28,241 nt of DNA, from positions 1 to 28,241 of the forward strand of contig JAEZEJ010000118.1 in NCBI GenBank assembly GCA_023417775.1. Direction: 5' to 3'. Position 1 is the first letter of the stretch; the number at the start of each line of letters is the position of its first letter. Below the pieces are notes generated by a model. It worked only from the letters and a program-made list of their open reading frames with translations, was not told the origin of the DNA and did not search any database. Source of the stretch: Actinomycetes bacterium. Lineage in GTDB: Bacteria; Actinomycetota; Actinomycetes; Propionibacteriales; Nocardioidaceae. Of this stretch, positions 1 through 7,166 are shown in pieces. Both the position numbers and the translations under genes were made by a program.

Positions 1-1245
1 GGCGACCAGCTCGCGCAGGGCGGCGACGGAGGCCTCCGAGTCGCCGCGGAGCGCCTCCGGCGCGGGAAGCAGCGTCACGACCTCCTCGGAGAAGTCGGCG
101 GTCGGCGTCTGGGGGACGTAGCCGCCCAGCACCTGCTCCCAGGCGGCGAAGAACCGCTCCTGCCAGGAGCGGCGCACCCGGGCCGGAGGGCGGTCGGACG
201 CGTCGAGCGGCGGGTCGAGCTCGGCGGTCACGACGATCGCCGGGAAGTCGATGCGCCACCCGAGGGTCGAGGCATGGTCGAGGACGTGCTCGACATCGCC
301 GGCACGCCCCGCGAGCACATCGCGCAGGAAGTCGCCGCGGTACTTGCTCTCGACGGCGCTGAGCGCCTGCTGCTGGGTCACGAGCAGGGCCGCGACCGTC
401 GAGGCGCGCTGCAAGGCGTTGAGGTCGTCCTGGGCGATCTTGCGATAGGGATCGTAGGCGACGAGACGGGCCAGATCGCTGCTGCCGGCGACGATCGGCT
501 GCACCAGCACCTGACCCTCGCCGACGTCCATCGGCTGCAGCCGCGGTCGTTCCACCCGGAAGCGGCCGGTGGGATCGAAGAGCTCGGCCTCGTGCAGGGC
601 CTGGCGCATCCGATCATCGAGCGCGCCGACCTTCTCGCGGCCGTCGATGGAGGTGATGAGGACGCCGATCCCGAGGACATCGGCGATCCGGCTCGCCACC
701 TCCTGCAGACCGGCGCCCTCGAGCACCAGTCCTTCCAGCGCCGCATGGAGGGCATCGGTGCGGTGCAGCACATCGGCCTGGACATCGGTGAGCCGGACAT
801 GCACCTCCTCCAGCAGATCGTCGAAGGCCGCGTGCGGGGCCAGGCCCAGGATGGGGAAGCCGCGTCTGTCGGCGAACTCCAGCACCTCGTCGGGCACATC
901 GGCGAGGAAGCGCCCGACCTTGATGCCGAGGGCGGCGACATCGAGCTCGTCGAGCCGGCGCACCAGGTCCACGAAACGCGAGTGCCGCTCGTCGTCATGC
1001 GTGTCGAGGTCGACCAAGGGGTAGCCGCTCGTCACGAGCAGGGCGTGCGGGCGCACCCACTCGACGATGTCCGGCACCTCCATGACGTTGAGCCGGGTGA
1101 CCACGCGATCCAGCCCACGACTGCCTGCCAGCACCGTCGTTCCAGCCAGCGCGTCCACCTTCAGCACCTCGCGCAGCGGCACACGATAGGCATGTTTCAT
1201 CAAGGTCTGGGCACCCCTGGGCTGATCCTTGGCAACTTCTGACAT
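1..1245 (-). CDS. PucR/CdaR-family transcriptional regulator (3' end beyond window)
   Basis: The frame is open from an ATG at 1245 to the window edge (415 codons), so the C-terminus is missing. The N-terminal 120 or so residues match the PucR purine-catabolism domain: a REVLKVDALAGTTVLAG start, then LDRVVTRLNVMEVPDIVEWV and LLVTSGYPLVD, the usual 'vLTtG' block. The middle (about residues 220-400) resembles the CdaR GGDEF-like region. The PucR-type helix-turn-helix expected at the C-terminus would lie left of the window. Members sense purine or ureide metabolites and control neighbouring catabolic genes. Divergence from the allH-fdrA-allG operon makes that operon the likely target. The start is supported by a TAGGCT -10 box six bases upstream (leaderless); an ATG at 1200 is possible but has no clear ribosome site. 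Confidence 0.88.
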   Translation of the reverse strand, partial: MSEVAKDQPRGAQTLMKHAYRVPLREVLKVDALAGTTVLAGSRGLDRVVTRLNVMEVPDIVEWVRPHALLVTSGYPLVDLDTHDDERHSRFVDLVRRLDELDVAALGIKVGRFLADVPDEVLEFADRRGFPILGLAPHAAFDDLLEEVHVRLTDVQADVLHRTDALHAALEGLVLEGAGLQEVASRIADVLGIGVLITSIDGREKVGALDDRMRQALHEAELFDPTGRFRVERPRLQPMDVGEGQVLVQPIVAGSSDLARLVAYDPYRKIAQDDLNALQRASTVAALLVTQQQALSAVESKYRGDFLRDVLAGRAGDVEHVLDHASTLGWRIDFPAIVVTAELDPPLDASDRPPARVRRSWQERFFAAWEQVLGGYVPQTPTADFSEEVVTLLPAPEALRGDSEASVAALRELVA

Positions 1246-1257
1246 CGGCTCAGCCTA
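1246..1257 (-). promoter_or_regulatory. Leaderless promoter -10 box for the PucR gene
   Basis: Read on the minus strand, TAGGCT (1257-1252) sits six bases before the ATG at 1245, so transcription would begin at or next to the start codon. The same TAGGCT-to-ATG spacing occurs before the TetR leader ORF (6115) and, with seven bases, before ppc (25547). No good -35 box is visible. Confidence 0.55.
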
Positions 1258-1308
1258 ACAGCACCGATTAGGGTCCGAAAGACGCCTCATTTCTACCCTG
1301 GGAGACCC

Positions 1309-1470
1309 ATGAGCGAACGGAGCGAGCGAACGCTCGGGTTCTTCTCATGCCGGCATCCTGGGGGCACCTCCCTCTCCCCCGCTCGCTGGCGCTCGCGGGA
1401 GGTACCCACCTCCGCGCAGCGAGGTGCTCGAGGGACCAGCGTTCTTCTCTTCGAGGCGGTGCCGGCATGA
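1309..1470 (+). CDS. MSERSER mini-ORF A, leader of the allH-fdrA-allG operon
   Basis: A 53-codon ORF starting MSERSERTLGFFSCR and ending LLFEAVPA. Its TGA (1468-1470) overlaps the ATG of the DUF2877 gene in a GCATGA junction, so the two are probably translationally coupled. Both ends match the mini-ORFs at 8543-8626 and 19065-19151, but about 25 codons of palindromic repeat DNA (1360-1426) interrupt the middle without breaking the frame. A possible -10 box TACCCT (1294-1299) lies nine bases before the ATG. I recognise no protein domain. It may be a leader peptide or a repeat element that merely stays open. Confidence 0.5.
   Translation: MSERSERTLGFFSCRHPGGTSLSPARWRSREVPTSAQRGARGTSVLLFEAVPA
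1360..1426. repeat. Palindromic GGGGGCACCTCCC-type repeat inside mini-ORF A
   Basis: GGGGCACCTCCC (1361-1372) pairs with GGGAGGTACCC (1397-1407) with one mismatch across an 11-bp core. A second stem, CACCTC (1408-1413) with GAGGTG (1421-1426), follows. The 14-mer GGGGGCACCTCCCT (1360-1373) recurs in reverse complement at 9369-9382 inside the MITE-like element. From memory, similar GGGGGCACCTCCC palindromes are abundant in actinobacterial genomes; this was not checked here. Confidence 0.6.
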
Positions 1471-2279
1471 GCACGCCGACCTCGGTGGCCGCCGCGGCCA
1501 CTACGTGGGTCCGCGACCGGATCGCCCGGCCGAGCCGTCCGGCCGAGATCGTGCACCGCGGCGGCCACGCCGTCTATCTCGACGACGGCACCGATGTGCT
1601 CGCGGTCGTCGGCGCCGCCGGCGTGCGGGTGCCCAGCGCGGCACAGACGACCCTGACCTCCTTGCACGCCCTGACCGGCGACGCCACGACGGTGACCGTG
1701 GGGGACGATCGGCTGGCCTTCGCCGGCGGCGAGGTCCGCATCGCACGCACCGTCGACCAGCACGTGCCGCGCCTCGGACCCGAGCACCTCGCGGCCGCGC
1801 GCCGGCTGCTCGGAGACCCGGTGCCCGGGCAGATCCGCGCGGAGCTCCCGCACGACGCCCTCGACGGGCTGCGAGTCGCCGACCCCTCCGCGCCGATGGC
1901 CCTCGCCGGACTCGGCAGTGGGCTGACGCCCCTCGGCGACGACGTGCTGTGCGGGTGGATCGCCACGATGGCGGCCGCCGGGCGTCTCGACGAGAGTCCG
2001 CTGCGGCCCGCCATCGACGCGCCGCTGCTCGCCCGCACCACCGCGCTGTCTGCGACCCTGTTGCGCTGCGCGCTGGAGGGACTGGTGCTGCCCGAGTTCG
2101 CTCGACTGCTCCAGGAGCTGCGCTCCACCGCGCCGAGCGCCGATCCCGATGCGGCCGTCGCCACCATGCTGCGCATCGGCCACACCTCCGGCGCCGGCCT
2201 GGTCCTCGGCCTGACCCTCGCGCTGGACCACCTTTCCGCTTCCGATTCCGACCATCACGTCACGAGGAGTTGCCCATGA
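1467..2279 (+). CDS. allH: DUF2877 family protein (AllH/YlbF-like)
   Basis: 270 residues. The family signature is GLGSGLTPLGDD at 148-159, followed by TTALSATLL (191-199) with a nearby LEGLVLPEF, and GHTSG (238-242) near the C-terminus. In E. coli the homologue YlbF (AllH) works with FdrA and YlbE, and the three are linked to oxamate carbamoyltransferase in allantoin breakdown. The ATG at 1467 is preferred over the in-frame ATG at 1347, because residues before it look like translated repeat DNA and because it overlaps the stop of mini-ORF A. The 3' end overlaps fdrA (ATGA, 2276-2279), and a GAGGAG ribosome site lies just before. Function is inferred from family and synteny. Confidence 0.87.
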   Translation: MSTPTSVAAAATTWVRDRIARPSRPAEIVHRGGHAVYLDDGTDVLAVVGAAGVRVPSAAQTTLTSLHALTGDATTVTVGDDRLAFAGGEVRIARTVDQHVPRLGPEHLAAARRLLGDPVPGQIRAELPHDALDGLRVADPSAPMALAGLGSGLTPLGDDVLCGWIATMAAAGRLDESPLRPAIDAPLLARTTALSATLLRCALEGLVLPEFARLLQELRSTAPSADPDAAVATMLRIGHTSGAGLVLGLTLALDHLSASDSDHHVTRSCP

Positions 2280-3769
2280 CCACGACCGGCTTCGAGCACG
2301 TCGAGCTACGCCGCGGTGCGTACGCCGACTCGGTGGCCTTGTTGCAAGTGAGCAAGGATGTCGCCGCCGTCGACGGTGTCACCGCGGCCCAGGTCGCGAT
2401 GGCGACCGATCTGAACCGCGATGTCATCGCCCAGATGGGCTTCACCCTGCCCGAGTCCACCCCCAACGACATGATCGTCGCGGTCCGGCTCGACGACGAG
2501 GACGCCCTTCCGGCCGCCCTCGAGGCCGTCGACGCCGCCCTCGCCCGGGCGTCACGCCGCAGCGATGACGGTGCGTCGAGCGAGATCGAGCCCCCGCGCA
2601 CCACGCTGTCGGCCTTCGAGCGGACCGATGCCGGGCTCGCCCTGGTGTCCGTGCCCGGTGCCTCCGCCGCCGTGGAGGCGGCCGACGCCCTCGATGCGGG
2701 GCGCGACGTGATGATCTTCAGCGACAACGTGCCCGTCGAGCACGAGATCGCCCTCAAGAAGCTGGCCACCGAGCGCGGCCTGCTGGTCATGGGCCCGGAC
2801 TGCGGCACCGCCGTGATCGACGGCATCGGACTCGGCTTCGCCAATGCGGTGCGTCCCGGGCCGGTCGGCATCGTCGCCGCCTCCGGCACGGGCTGCCAGC
2901 AGCTGCTGTGTCTGCTCGACCACGCCGGAGTGGGGGTCAACGCCGCACTCGGAGTCGGTGGCCGTGATCTGAGCGAGGCCGTCTCGGCGCTCTCCACCCG
3001 CGAGGCGATGCGCCGCCTCGACGAGGACGCCGCGACCGAGCTCATCGTCGTCGTCTCCAAGCCCCCCGCGGCCTCGGTGGCCGAGGAGCTGCGCGAGTTC
3101 GCCGGCACGCTGAACACGCCGGTGCAGTTCGCGCTGCTCGGCTCCGGTCAGCCCGACCTGACCACCACCGCCGAGGCCGTCCTCGAGACCCTCGGACGAC
3201 CGGTGCCCGAGTGGCCGCACCGCGGCGAGACGGCACAGGTCGACGGAGGACGCCTGCGCGGGCTGTTCGTCGGCGGCACCCTCTGCGACGAGGCCATGCT
3301 CATCGCGGCCGAGGCCGTGGGCGAGGTCTACAGCAATATCCCGCTGGAGCCGCGCCTCGAGCTCGGCAGCGATCGCCGTGCCGAGGGCACCGTCATGATC
3401 GACTTCGGCGACGACGGCATGACGGCCGGGCGCGCCCATCCGATGATCGACCCGACCCTGCGCCTGGAGGATCTCGCCCGGACCGCGCGTGACGGCGATG
3501 CCTCGGTGGTCCTGCTCGATGTCGTCCTCGGCCACGGCGCCGAGGACGATCCCGCGGGATCGCTGGCCCCGGCGATCTCCTCGGCGGTCGAGACCGCCAA
3601 GGCGGCCGGCCGGGAGCTGGCCGTGGTCGTCGCCTGCGTCGGCACGCAGGACGATCCCCAGCAGACCGAGCGTCAGGCCGAGGCACTCGCCGCGGCCGGC
3701 GCTGAAGTGTTCTTGTCCAATGCCCAGGCGACCCGCCGGGCCCTCTCGCTGATCGGAGCCGCACGATGA
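2276..3769 (+). CDS. fdrA: FdrA family protein (succinyl-CoA-synthetase-alpha-like, oxamate carbamoyltransferase component)
   Basis: 497 residues; E. coli FdrA is about 555. The N-terminal block with RRGAYADSVALLQVSKDV and GVTAAQVAMATDLN is typical of FdrA. A succinyl-CoA-synthetase-alpha-like core follows, with GPDCGT (173-178), GLGFAN, GIVAASGTG (198-206) and, near the C-terminus, VLGHGAEDDPAGSLAP, equivalent to the phosphohistidine-loop region of that superfamily. E. coli FdrA is needed with YlbE and YlbF for transfer of the carbamoyl group from oxalurate to phosphate, giving oxamate and carbamoyl phosphate. The open frame extends upstream, but the ATG at 2276 has a GAGGAG ribosome site and an ATGA overlap with DUF2877. 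The stop overlaps the DUF1116 gene in another ATGA. Confidence 0.9.
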   Translation: MTTTGFEHVELRRGAYADSVALLQVSKDVAAVDGVTAAQVAMATDLNRDVIAQMGFTLPESTPNDMIVAVRLDDEDALPAALEAVDAALARASRRSDDGASSEIEPPRTTLSAFERTDAGLALVSVPGASAAVEAADALDAGRDVMIFSDNVPVEHEIALKKLATERGLLVMGPDCGTAVIDGIGLGFANAVRPGPVGIVAASGTGCQQLLCLLDHAGVGVNAALGVGGRDLSEAVSALSTREAMRRLDEDAATELIVVVSKPPAASVAEELREFAGTLNTPVQFALLGSGQPDLTTTAEAVLETLGRPVPEWPHRGETAQVDGGRLRGLFVGGTLCDEAMLIAAEAVGEVYSNIPLEPRLELGSDRRAEGTVMIDFGDDGMTAGRAHPMIDPTLRLEDLARTARDGDASVVLLDVVLGHGAEDDPAGSLAPAISSAVETAKAAGRELAVVVACVGTQDDPQQTERQAEALAAAGAEVFLSNAQATRRALSLIGAAR

Positions 3770-5169
3770 CGAGCACCCACCGCCCTGCCGACGGAGTCGT
3801 CACCAGCGGCGTCGGCCTCTTCGCCGACGCTCTCGACGCCCAGGCCGTCGGCGTGAATCGCGTCGACTGGCGCCCCCCGATGGACGGCACCGAGGACGAT
3901 CTCGTCACGGTCGCCACCGATCCGCTGCGCCTGGACGCCAATCGGCGTGCGGTCGACGCCATGACGTCCACCCAGGCGATGGTCGTCGATGTCGCCCCCG
4001 CCAGCGAACTGCTCGGCCTCGAGCGGGGCCAGTTCCTGCATGCCGGTCCCCCGCTGAAGTGGGAGAACGCCTCCGGCCCGATGCGCGGCGCACTCCAGGG
4101 CGCGGCGGCGCTCGAAGGACTCGTCGACGACCCGGAGGACGCGATCGCGCTCTTCGAGTCCGGCGACTCGGTCTCCCTCGAGCCCTGTCACCACCGCAGC
4201 GCCGTCGGCCCGATGGCCGGCGTCGTGTCACCCTCGATGTGGATGTGGGTGCTGGAGGACCAGACCGACGGCCGCCGCACCTACTGCACGCTCAACGAGG
4301 GTCTCGGCAAGGTGCTGCGCTACGGCGCCTACTCCCCCGAGGTCCTGCAGCGGCTGCGCTGGATGTCCGATGTGCTCGGCCCGCTGCTCGGCAAGGCCGT
4401 CCGCTCGACCGGTCCGATCGACGCGACCGGCATCCTGACCCAGATGCTGCAGATGGGCGATGAGGCGCACAACCGCAACCGTGCGGGCACGCTGATGCTG
4501 CTGCGCGACATCGCCCCCGCGCTCGCCCAGTCCGGTGCCGAGGCGAAGGACATCGCCGAGGTGTTCTCCTTCGTCGGCGGCAACGACCACTTCTTCCTCA
4601 ATGTCGCGATGCCCGCGTGCAAGCTCGCGCTGGACGCGGCGCGCGGCATCGACGGCTCGACGATGGTGGTCGCGATGGCCCGCAACGGCACGGAGTTCGG
4701 CATCCAGACCGCCGGCACCGGCGACCAGTGGTTCACCGGTCCGGCGCAGGTCGCCGAGGGCCTCTATCTGGGCGACTACGGCCCGGAGGACGCCAATCCC
4801 GATATCGGCGACTCGGCGATCACCGAGACCGCCGGCATCGGCGGCTTCGCGATGGCGACCGCCCCGGCGATCGTGCGCTTCGTCGGCGGTTCGGTGCCCG
4901 ATGCGCTGGCGACCTCGCGGCGGATGCGTGAGATCACCATCGGCGAGAACCCGCGCTGGTCGATCCCCGTGCTCGACTTCATGGGCACGCCAACCGGTAT
5001 CGATGTCTCGCGGGTCTGCCGTACGAGCATCCTGCCGCAGATCAACACCGGCATGGCCGGGCGCGTGGCCGGTGTCGGCCAGGTCGGCGCGGGCCTGGTG
5101 ACGCCTCCGGCGAATATCTTCCCGGCGGCGCTGTCGGCGCTCGCCGAGAAGACCCGAGCTCGCCGCTGA
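3766..5169 (+). CDS. allG: DUF1116 family protein (AllG/YlbE-like)
   Basis: 467 residues, coupled to fdrA by an ATGA overlap. It carries DUF1116 hallmarks: GPPLKWENASGPMRGA near residue 105, a CHHRSAVGPMAGVVSPSMW block, CTLNEGLGKVLRYGAY, and the C-terminal FVGGNDHFFLNVAMPACK and GIDVSRV. The E. coli homologue YlbE (AllG) acts with FdrA and YlbF. The usual downstream partner, a carbamate kinase, is absent: the operon ends in a strong hairpin and the next gene is on the opposite strand. So either carbamate kinase is elsewhere or carbamoyl phosphate is used anabolically (inference). Confidence 0.88.
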   Translation: MTSTHRPADGVVTSGVGLFADALDAQAVGVNRVDWRPPMDGTEDDLVTVATDPLRLDANRRAVDAMTSTQAMVVDVAPASELLGLERGQFLHAGPPLKWENASGPMRGALQGAAALEGLVDDPEDAIALFESGDSVSLEPCHHRSAVGPMAGVVSPSMWMWVLEDQTDGRRTYCTLNEGLGKVLRYGAYSPEVLQRLRWMSDVLGPLLGKAVRSTGPIDATGILTQMLQMGDEAHNRNRAGTLMLLRDIAPALAQSGAEAKDIAEVFSFVGGNDHFFLNVAMPACKLALDAARGIDGSTMVVAMARNGTEFGIQTAGTGDQWFTGPAQVAEGLYLGDYGPEDANPDIGDSAITETAGIGGFAMATAPAIVRFVGGSVPDALATSRRMREITIGENPRWSIPVLDFMGTPTGIDVSRVCRTSILPQINTGMAGRVAGVGQVGAGLVTPPANIFPAALSALAEKTRARR

Positions 5170-5180
5170 ACGACCCCATC

Positions 5181-5220
5181 ACGACGCGGAGGGACGGCTG
5201 AGGCCGACCCTCCGCGTCGT
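5181..5220 (+). terminator. Hairpin terminator of the allH-fdrA-allG operon
   Basis: An 18-bp stem with one mismatch and a TGAG loop: 5181-5198 pairs with 5203-5220. It starts 11 bases after the DUF1116 stop. No T-run follows, as is common for terminators in G+C-rich actinobacteria. Confidence 0.75.
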
Positions 5221-5268
5221 CGTAGGTCCGGGCGTCGTCCATCGGTCGTCGACCGCGCGCGTGCGGAG

Positions 5269-5350
5269 GTAGGTCATCAACGTCATCGGGCCGCGGTGAG
5301 GTCGACCAGCTACCGCCACGGCCGGCGAAAGGTTGGCGCTCTACCGCCAC
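5269..5350. repeat. GGTCA...CTACCGCCAC intergenic repeat, copy 1
   Basis: Between two convergent genes, GTAGGTCATCAACGTCATCG (5269-5288) is followed by GACC and CTACCGCCAC (5310-5319). A second CTACCGCCAC lies at 5341-5350, 31 bases on. The same arrangement (GGTCAAC, TCATCG, GACC, CTACCGCCAC) recurs at 22699-22743, also between convergent 3' ends. Its role is unknown. Confidence 0.5.
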
Positions 5351-5375
5351 CGGCGGTTCGCCCATGCCGCTCGGG

Positions 5376-6065
5376 TCAGGTGCTGAGGCCGGCGGCCGTG
5401 GCGATGACCCTCAGCTGGGCCTCGAAGAGCGCCTCCGGATCGGCGAAGGTGTCCGCGCCGTACTGGCCGAAGACCTCGAAGCTCACCGCCCCGAAGATCC
5501 CCGTCCAGGCGACCGTCGCGGCGACGAGCTGCGACGAGTCCAGCGCGGAGCCGTACTCGCCGCGGATGGCCTCGAGGTTCGCATCGAGTCCGGAGTCGAG
5601 CTCGAGTACGGGCCTATCGAGCCCACCGGTGCAGGCGGCGGCATCGAGGATGCGCAACAGCGCCACGATCACCCGGGTGCCCGGCCCGGTCGTCCGCTCT
5701 CCGGGCGCCTCGTAGCCCGGCACCGGGGTCCCGAAGACCAGCGCGTAGCGCGCCGACTCGGCCACCGCCCAGGCACGCACCGCACGCCCGGCGGCGGTGA
5801 ACTGCTCGACGGGTGACTCGCCGGCCGCGTCGATCGCGGTCTCGACGGCCTCCCCCAGCTCGTCATAGGCGTCGACGATCAGCAGGGTCAACAGCTCGTC
5901 CCGGCTCGCCACATAGCGGTAGACCGCCGAGGACACGATGCCGAGATCCCTGGCGATCGCGCGCAGCGACAGGGATGCCGGGCCGGTGGCCGTCAGGTGT
6001 TCACGGCCGAGGCGGACGATGTCGCGCATGGTCTGCTCGCGCGCTCGCTGACGCGGCGTGCTCAT
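5376..6065 (-). CDS. TetR/AcrR-family transcriptional repressor
   Basis: 229 residues. The N-terminal TetR helix-turn-helix is clear at about 15-58 (IVRLGREHLTATG, SLRAIARDLGI, SSAVYRYVASRDELLTLL). The C-terminal ligand domain carries RAWAVAESARYALVFGTPVPGYEAP, typical of the WHG-type TetR C-terminal domain. It diverges from the epimerase gene; two matching palindromes between them (6146-6158, 6195-6207) are the probable operators, predicting repression of the epimerase gene and of itself. The ATG overlaps the TGA of mini-ORF B. The inducer is unknown. Confidence 0.9.
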   Translation of the reverse strand: MSTPRQRAREQTMRDIVRLGREHLTATGPASLSLRAIARDLGIVSSAVYRYVASRDELLTLLIVDAYDELGEAVETAIDAAGESPVEQFTAAGRAVRAWAVAESARYALVFGTPVPGYEAPGERTTGPGTRVIVALLRILDAAACTGGLDRPVLELDSGLDANLEAIRGEYGSALDSSQLVAATVAWTGIFGAVSFEVFGQYGADTFADPEALFEAQLRVIATAAGLST

Positions 6066-6115
6066 CGTCCGCTCATGAGTCGCTCACCCATTGCCCGCTC
6101 GCTGTGCTCGCCCAT
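6062..6115 (-). CDS. MSER-type mini-ORF B, leader of the TetR gene
   Basis: 17 codons starting MGEHSERAMGERLMSGR, a degenerate form of the MSERSER mini-ORFs, ending in a TGA that overlaps the ATG of the TetR gene. TAGGCT (6127-6122) sits six bases before its ATG, so it would be the first, leaderless ORF of the transcript and TetR would be translated by coupling. No protein function is recognisable. Confidence 0.4.
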   Translation of the reverse strand: MGEHSERAMGERLMSGR

Positions 6116-6127
6116 GGCACCAGCCTA
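6116..6127 (-). promoter_or_regulatory. Leaderless promoter -10 box for mini-ORF B and TetR
   Basis: TAGGCT on the minus strand (6127-6122) lies six bases before the ATG at 6115, the same spacing as at the PucR gene. The -35 region would fall at about 6145-6151, partly under operator 1 (6146-6158), consistent with autorepression. Confidence 0.5.
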
Positions 6128-6145
6128 GGGCACCGGACATTTTAG

Positions 6146-6158
6146 AGAGCAGTGCTCT
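6146..6158. promoter_or_regulatory. Probable TetR operator, site 1
   Basis: AGAGCAGTGCTCT is a perfect palindrome of 6-bp arms around one central base. It overlaps the start of the predicted epimerase -35 box and the -35 region of the TetR promoter. It is nearly identical to site 2, with centres 49 bp apart. Confidence 0.7.
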
Positions 6159-6186
6159 TGTTTTTGCCGTCGGCCTCCGCCATGAT
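6158..6186 (+). promoter_or_regulatory. Candidate promoter of the epimerase gene
   Basis: TTGTTT (6158-6163) and CATGAT (6181-6186) are 17 bp apart and lie between the two operators, with transcription expected to start close to site 2. The hexamers are only fair matches to the consensus. Confidence 0.4.
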
Positions 6187-6194
6187 GAAAACAG

Positions 6195-6207
6195 AGAGCA
6201 CTGCTCA
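6195..6207. promoter_or_regulatory. Probable TetR operator, site 2
   Basis: AGAGCACTGCTCA matches site 1 at 11 of 13 positions and shares its preceding AG. It lies between the predicted -10 box and the ribosome site of the epimerase gene, where a bound repressor would block initiation. Confidence 0.65.
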
Positions 6208-6223
6208 CAGTTTGGAGAAGATC

Positions 6224-7159
6224 ATGCAGCACCTCATCGTCGGCGCCGGCCCCATCGGCACCTCCCTCGCCCTTCACCTCGCCGGACGCGGAGATCACAT
6301 CCGCCTCGTCACCCGCTCCGGTTCGGGACCTCGGCATCCGGCCGTCGACTGGGTGGCCGCGGATGCCGGCGATCTGTCCGCCTTGCGGGCCGCTCTCGAC
6401 GGCGTCCAGGCGGTCCACTGGTGCCTGCACGCGTCGCGCTATCGCGCCGACGTCTGGCGCGCCGAACTACCCGCTCTGGAGGAGAGGATCCTGCGGCTCG
6501 CCGCCGAGGCCGCCGTCCCCGTCGTCTTCCCCGAGAGCCTGTACGGCCTCGACGCGGGCGCGCAGCCGTTCACGGCCGGCTCGCCCTTCGCTCCCGGCTC
6601 GATCAAGGGTCAGGTGCGGGTGGAACTGCTGCGCGCGCGAGCACAGTCGCCGGCCAGGACCGTCAGCATCGCCGCCTCGGACTACTTCGGCCCCTTCGCA
6701 CGGGCGAACGCCCACGCCGGAGAGCGGATGATCGTGCCGATCCTGCGAGGCCGGACGGTGCGCCCCCTGGGCTCCGTCGACCAGCCGCACTCCTTCACCT
6801 ATCTGCCCGACCTCGCGGCGGCGATGGCCGCCGCGGCGGACGATCCGGACATCGAGGGGCTCGTCATGGCACCGACGGCTCCGCCCGTCACCCAGCGCGA
6901 GCTGATCGAGACCTACGCGCGGACCGCCGGGACCCCGGTGCCGCCGATCCGGCCGCTCCCCTCACGACTGCTGCGTTGGGCAGGGCGCGTTCATCGTGAC
7001 AGCGGCGAGCTCGCCGAGATGCTGCACCAGTGGGAGCGGCCCTATGCGATGGACAGCCGTGACGACGAGACACGCCTGGGTCTCGCGCCGACCCCGATCG
7101 AGGATGCTGCCGCGGCGACGATCGCCTGGTGGCGTGAGACCGCCCGCCCGCGCGACTGA
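6224..7159 (+). CDS. NAD(P)-binding epimerase/dehydratase-like protein
   Basis: 311 residues of the extended-SDR NAD-dependent epimerase type. The nucleotide-binding GAGPIG is at 7-12, VDWVAADAGDLSAL gives the acidic loop, ESLYG is at 104-108, and SFTYLPDLAAAMAAA is the usual 'f.hv.Dla.a' block. The catalytic YxxxK is degraded: Lys128 is present but the Tyr position is Pro124 (PGSIK). It may therefore be a reductase-like or regulatory (NmrA-like) member rather than a true epimerase. The start at 6224 has GGAGAAG (6214-6220); the upstream in-frame ATG at 6152 lies inside the operator region. It is probably repressed by the divergent TetR. Substrate unknown. Confidence 0.85.
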   Translation: MQHLIVGAGPIGTSLALHLAGRGDHIRLVTRSGSGPRHPAVDWVAADAGDLSALRAALDGVQAVHWCLHASRYRADVWRAELPALEERILRLAAEAAVPVVFPESLYGLDAGAQPFTAGSPFAPGSIKGQVRVELLRARAQSPARTVSIAASDYFGPFARANAHAGERMIVPILRGRTVRPLGSVDQPHSFTYLPDLAAAMAAAADDPDIEGLVMAPTAPPVTQRELIETYARTAGTPVPPIRPLPSRLLRWAGRVHRDSGELAEMLHQWERPYAMDSRDDETRLGLAPTPIEDAAAATIAWWRETARPRD

Positions 7160-7166
7160 GCGACGA

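Noticed and set aside
274..1242. Long plus-strand ORF opposite the PucR gene
   Set aside because: The minus strand encodes a recognisable PucR domain over the same bases; the plus-strand product has no family features and is an antisense shadow of high G+C coding DNA.
1424..2275. Upstream extension of the fdrA frame
   Set aside because: Arg-rich, low-complexity translation antiparallel to known motifs; this stretch encodes DUF2877 in another frame.
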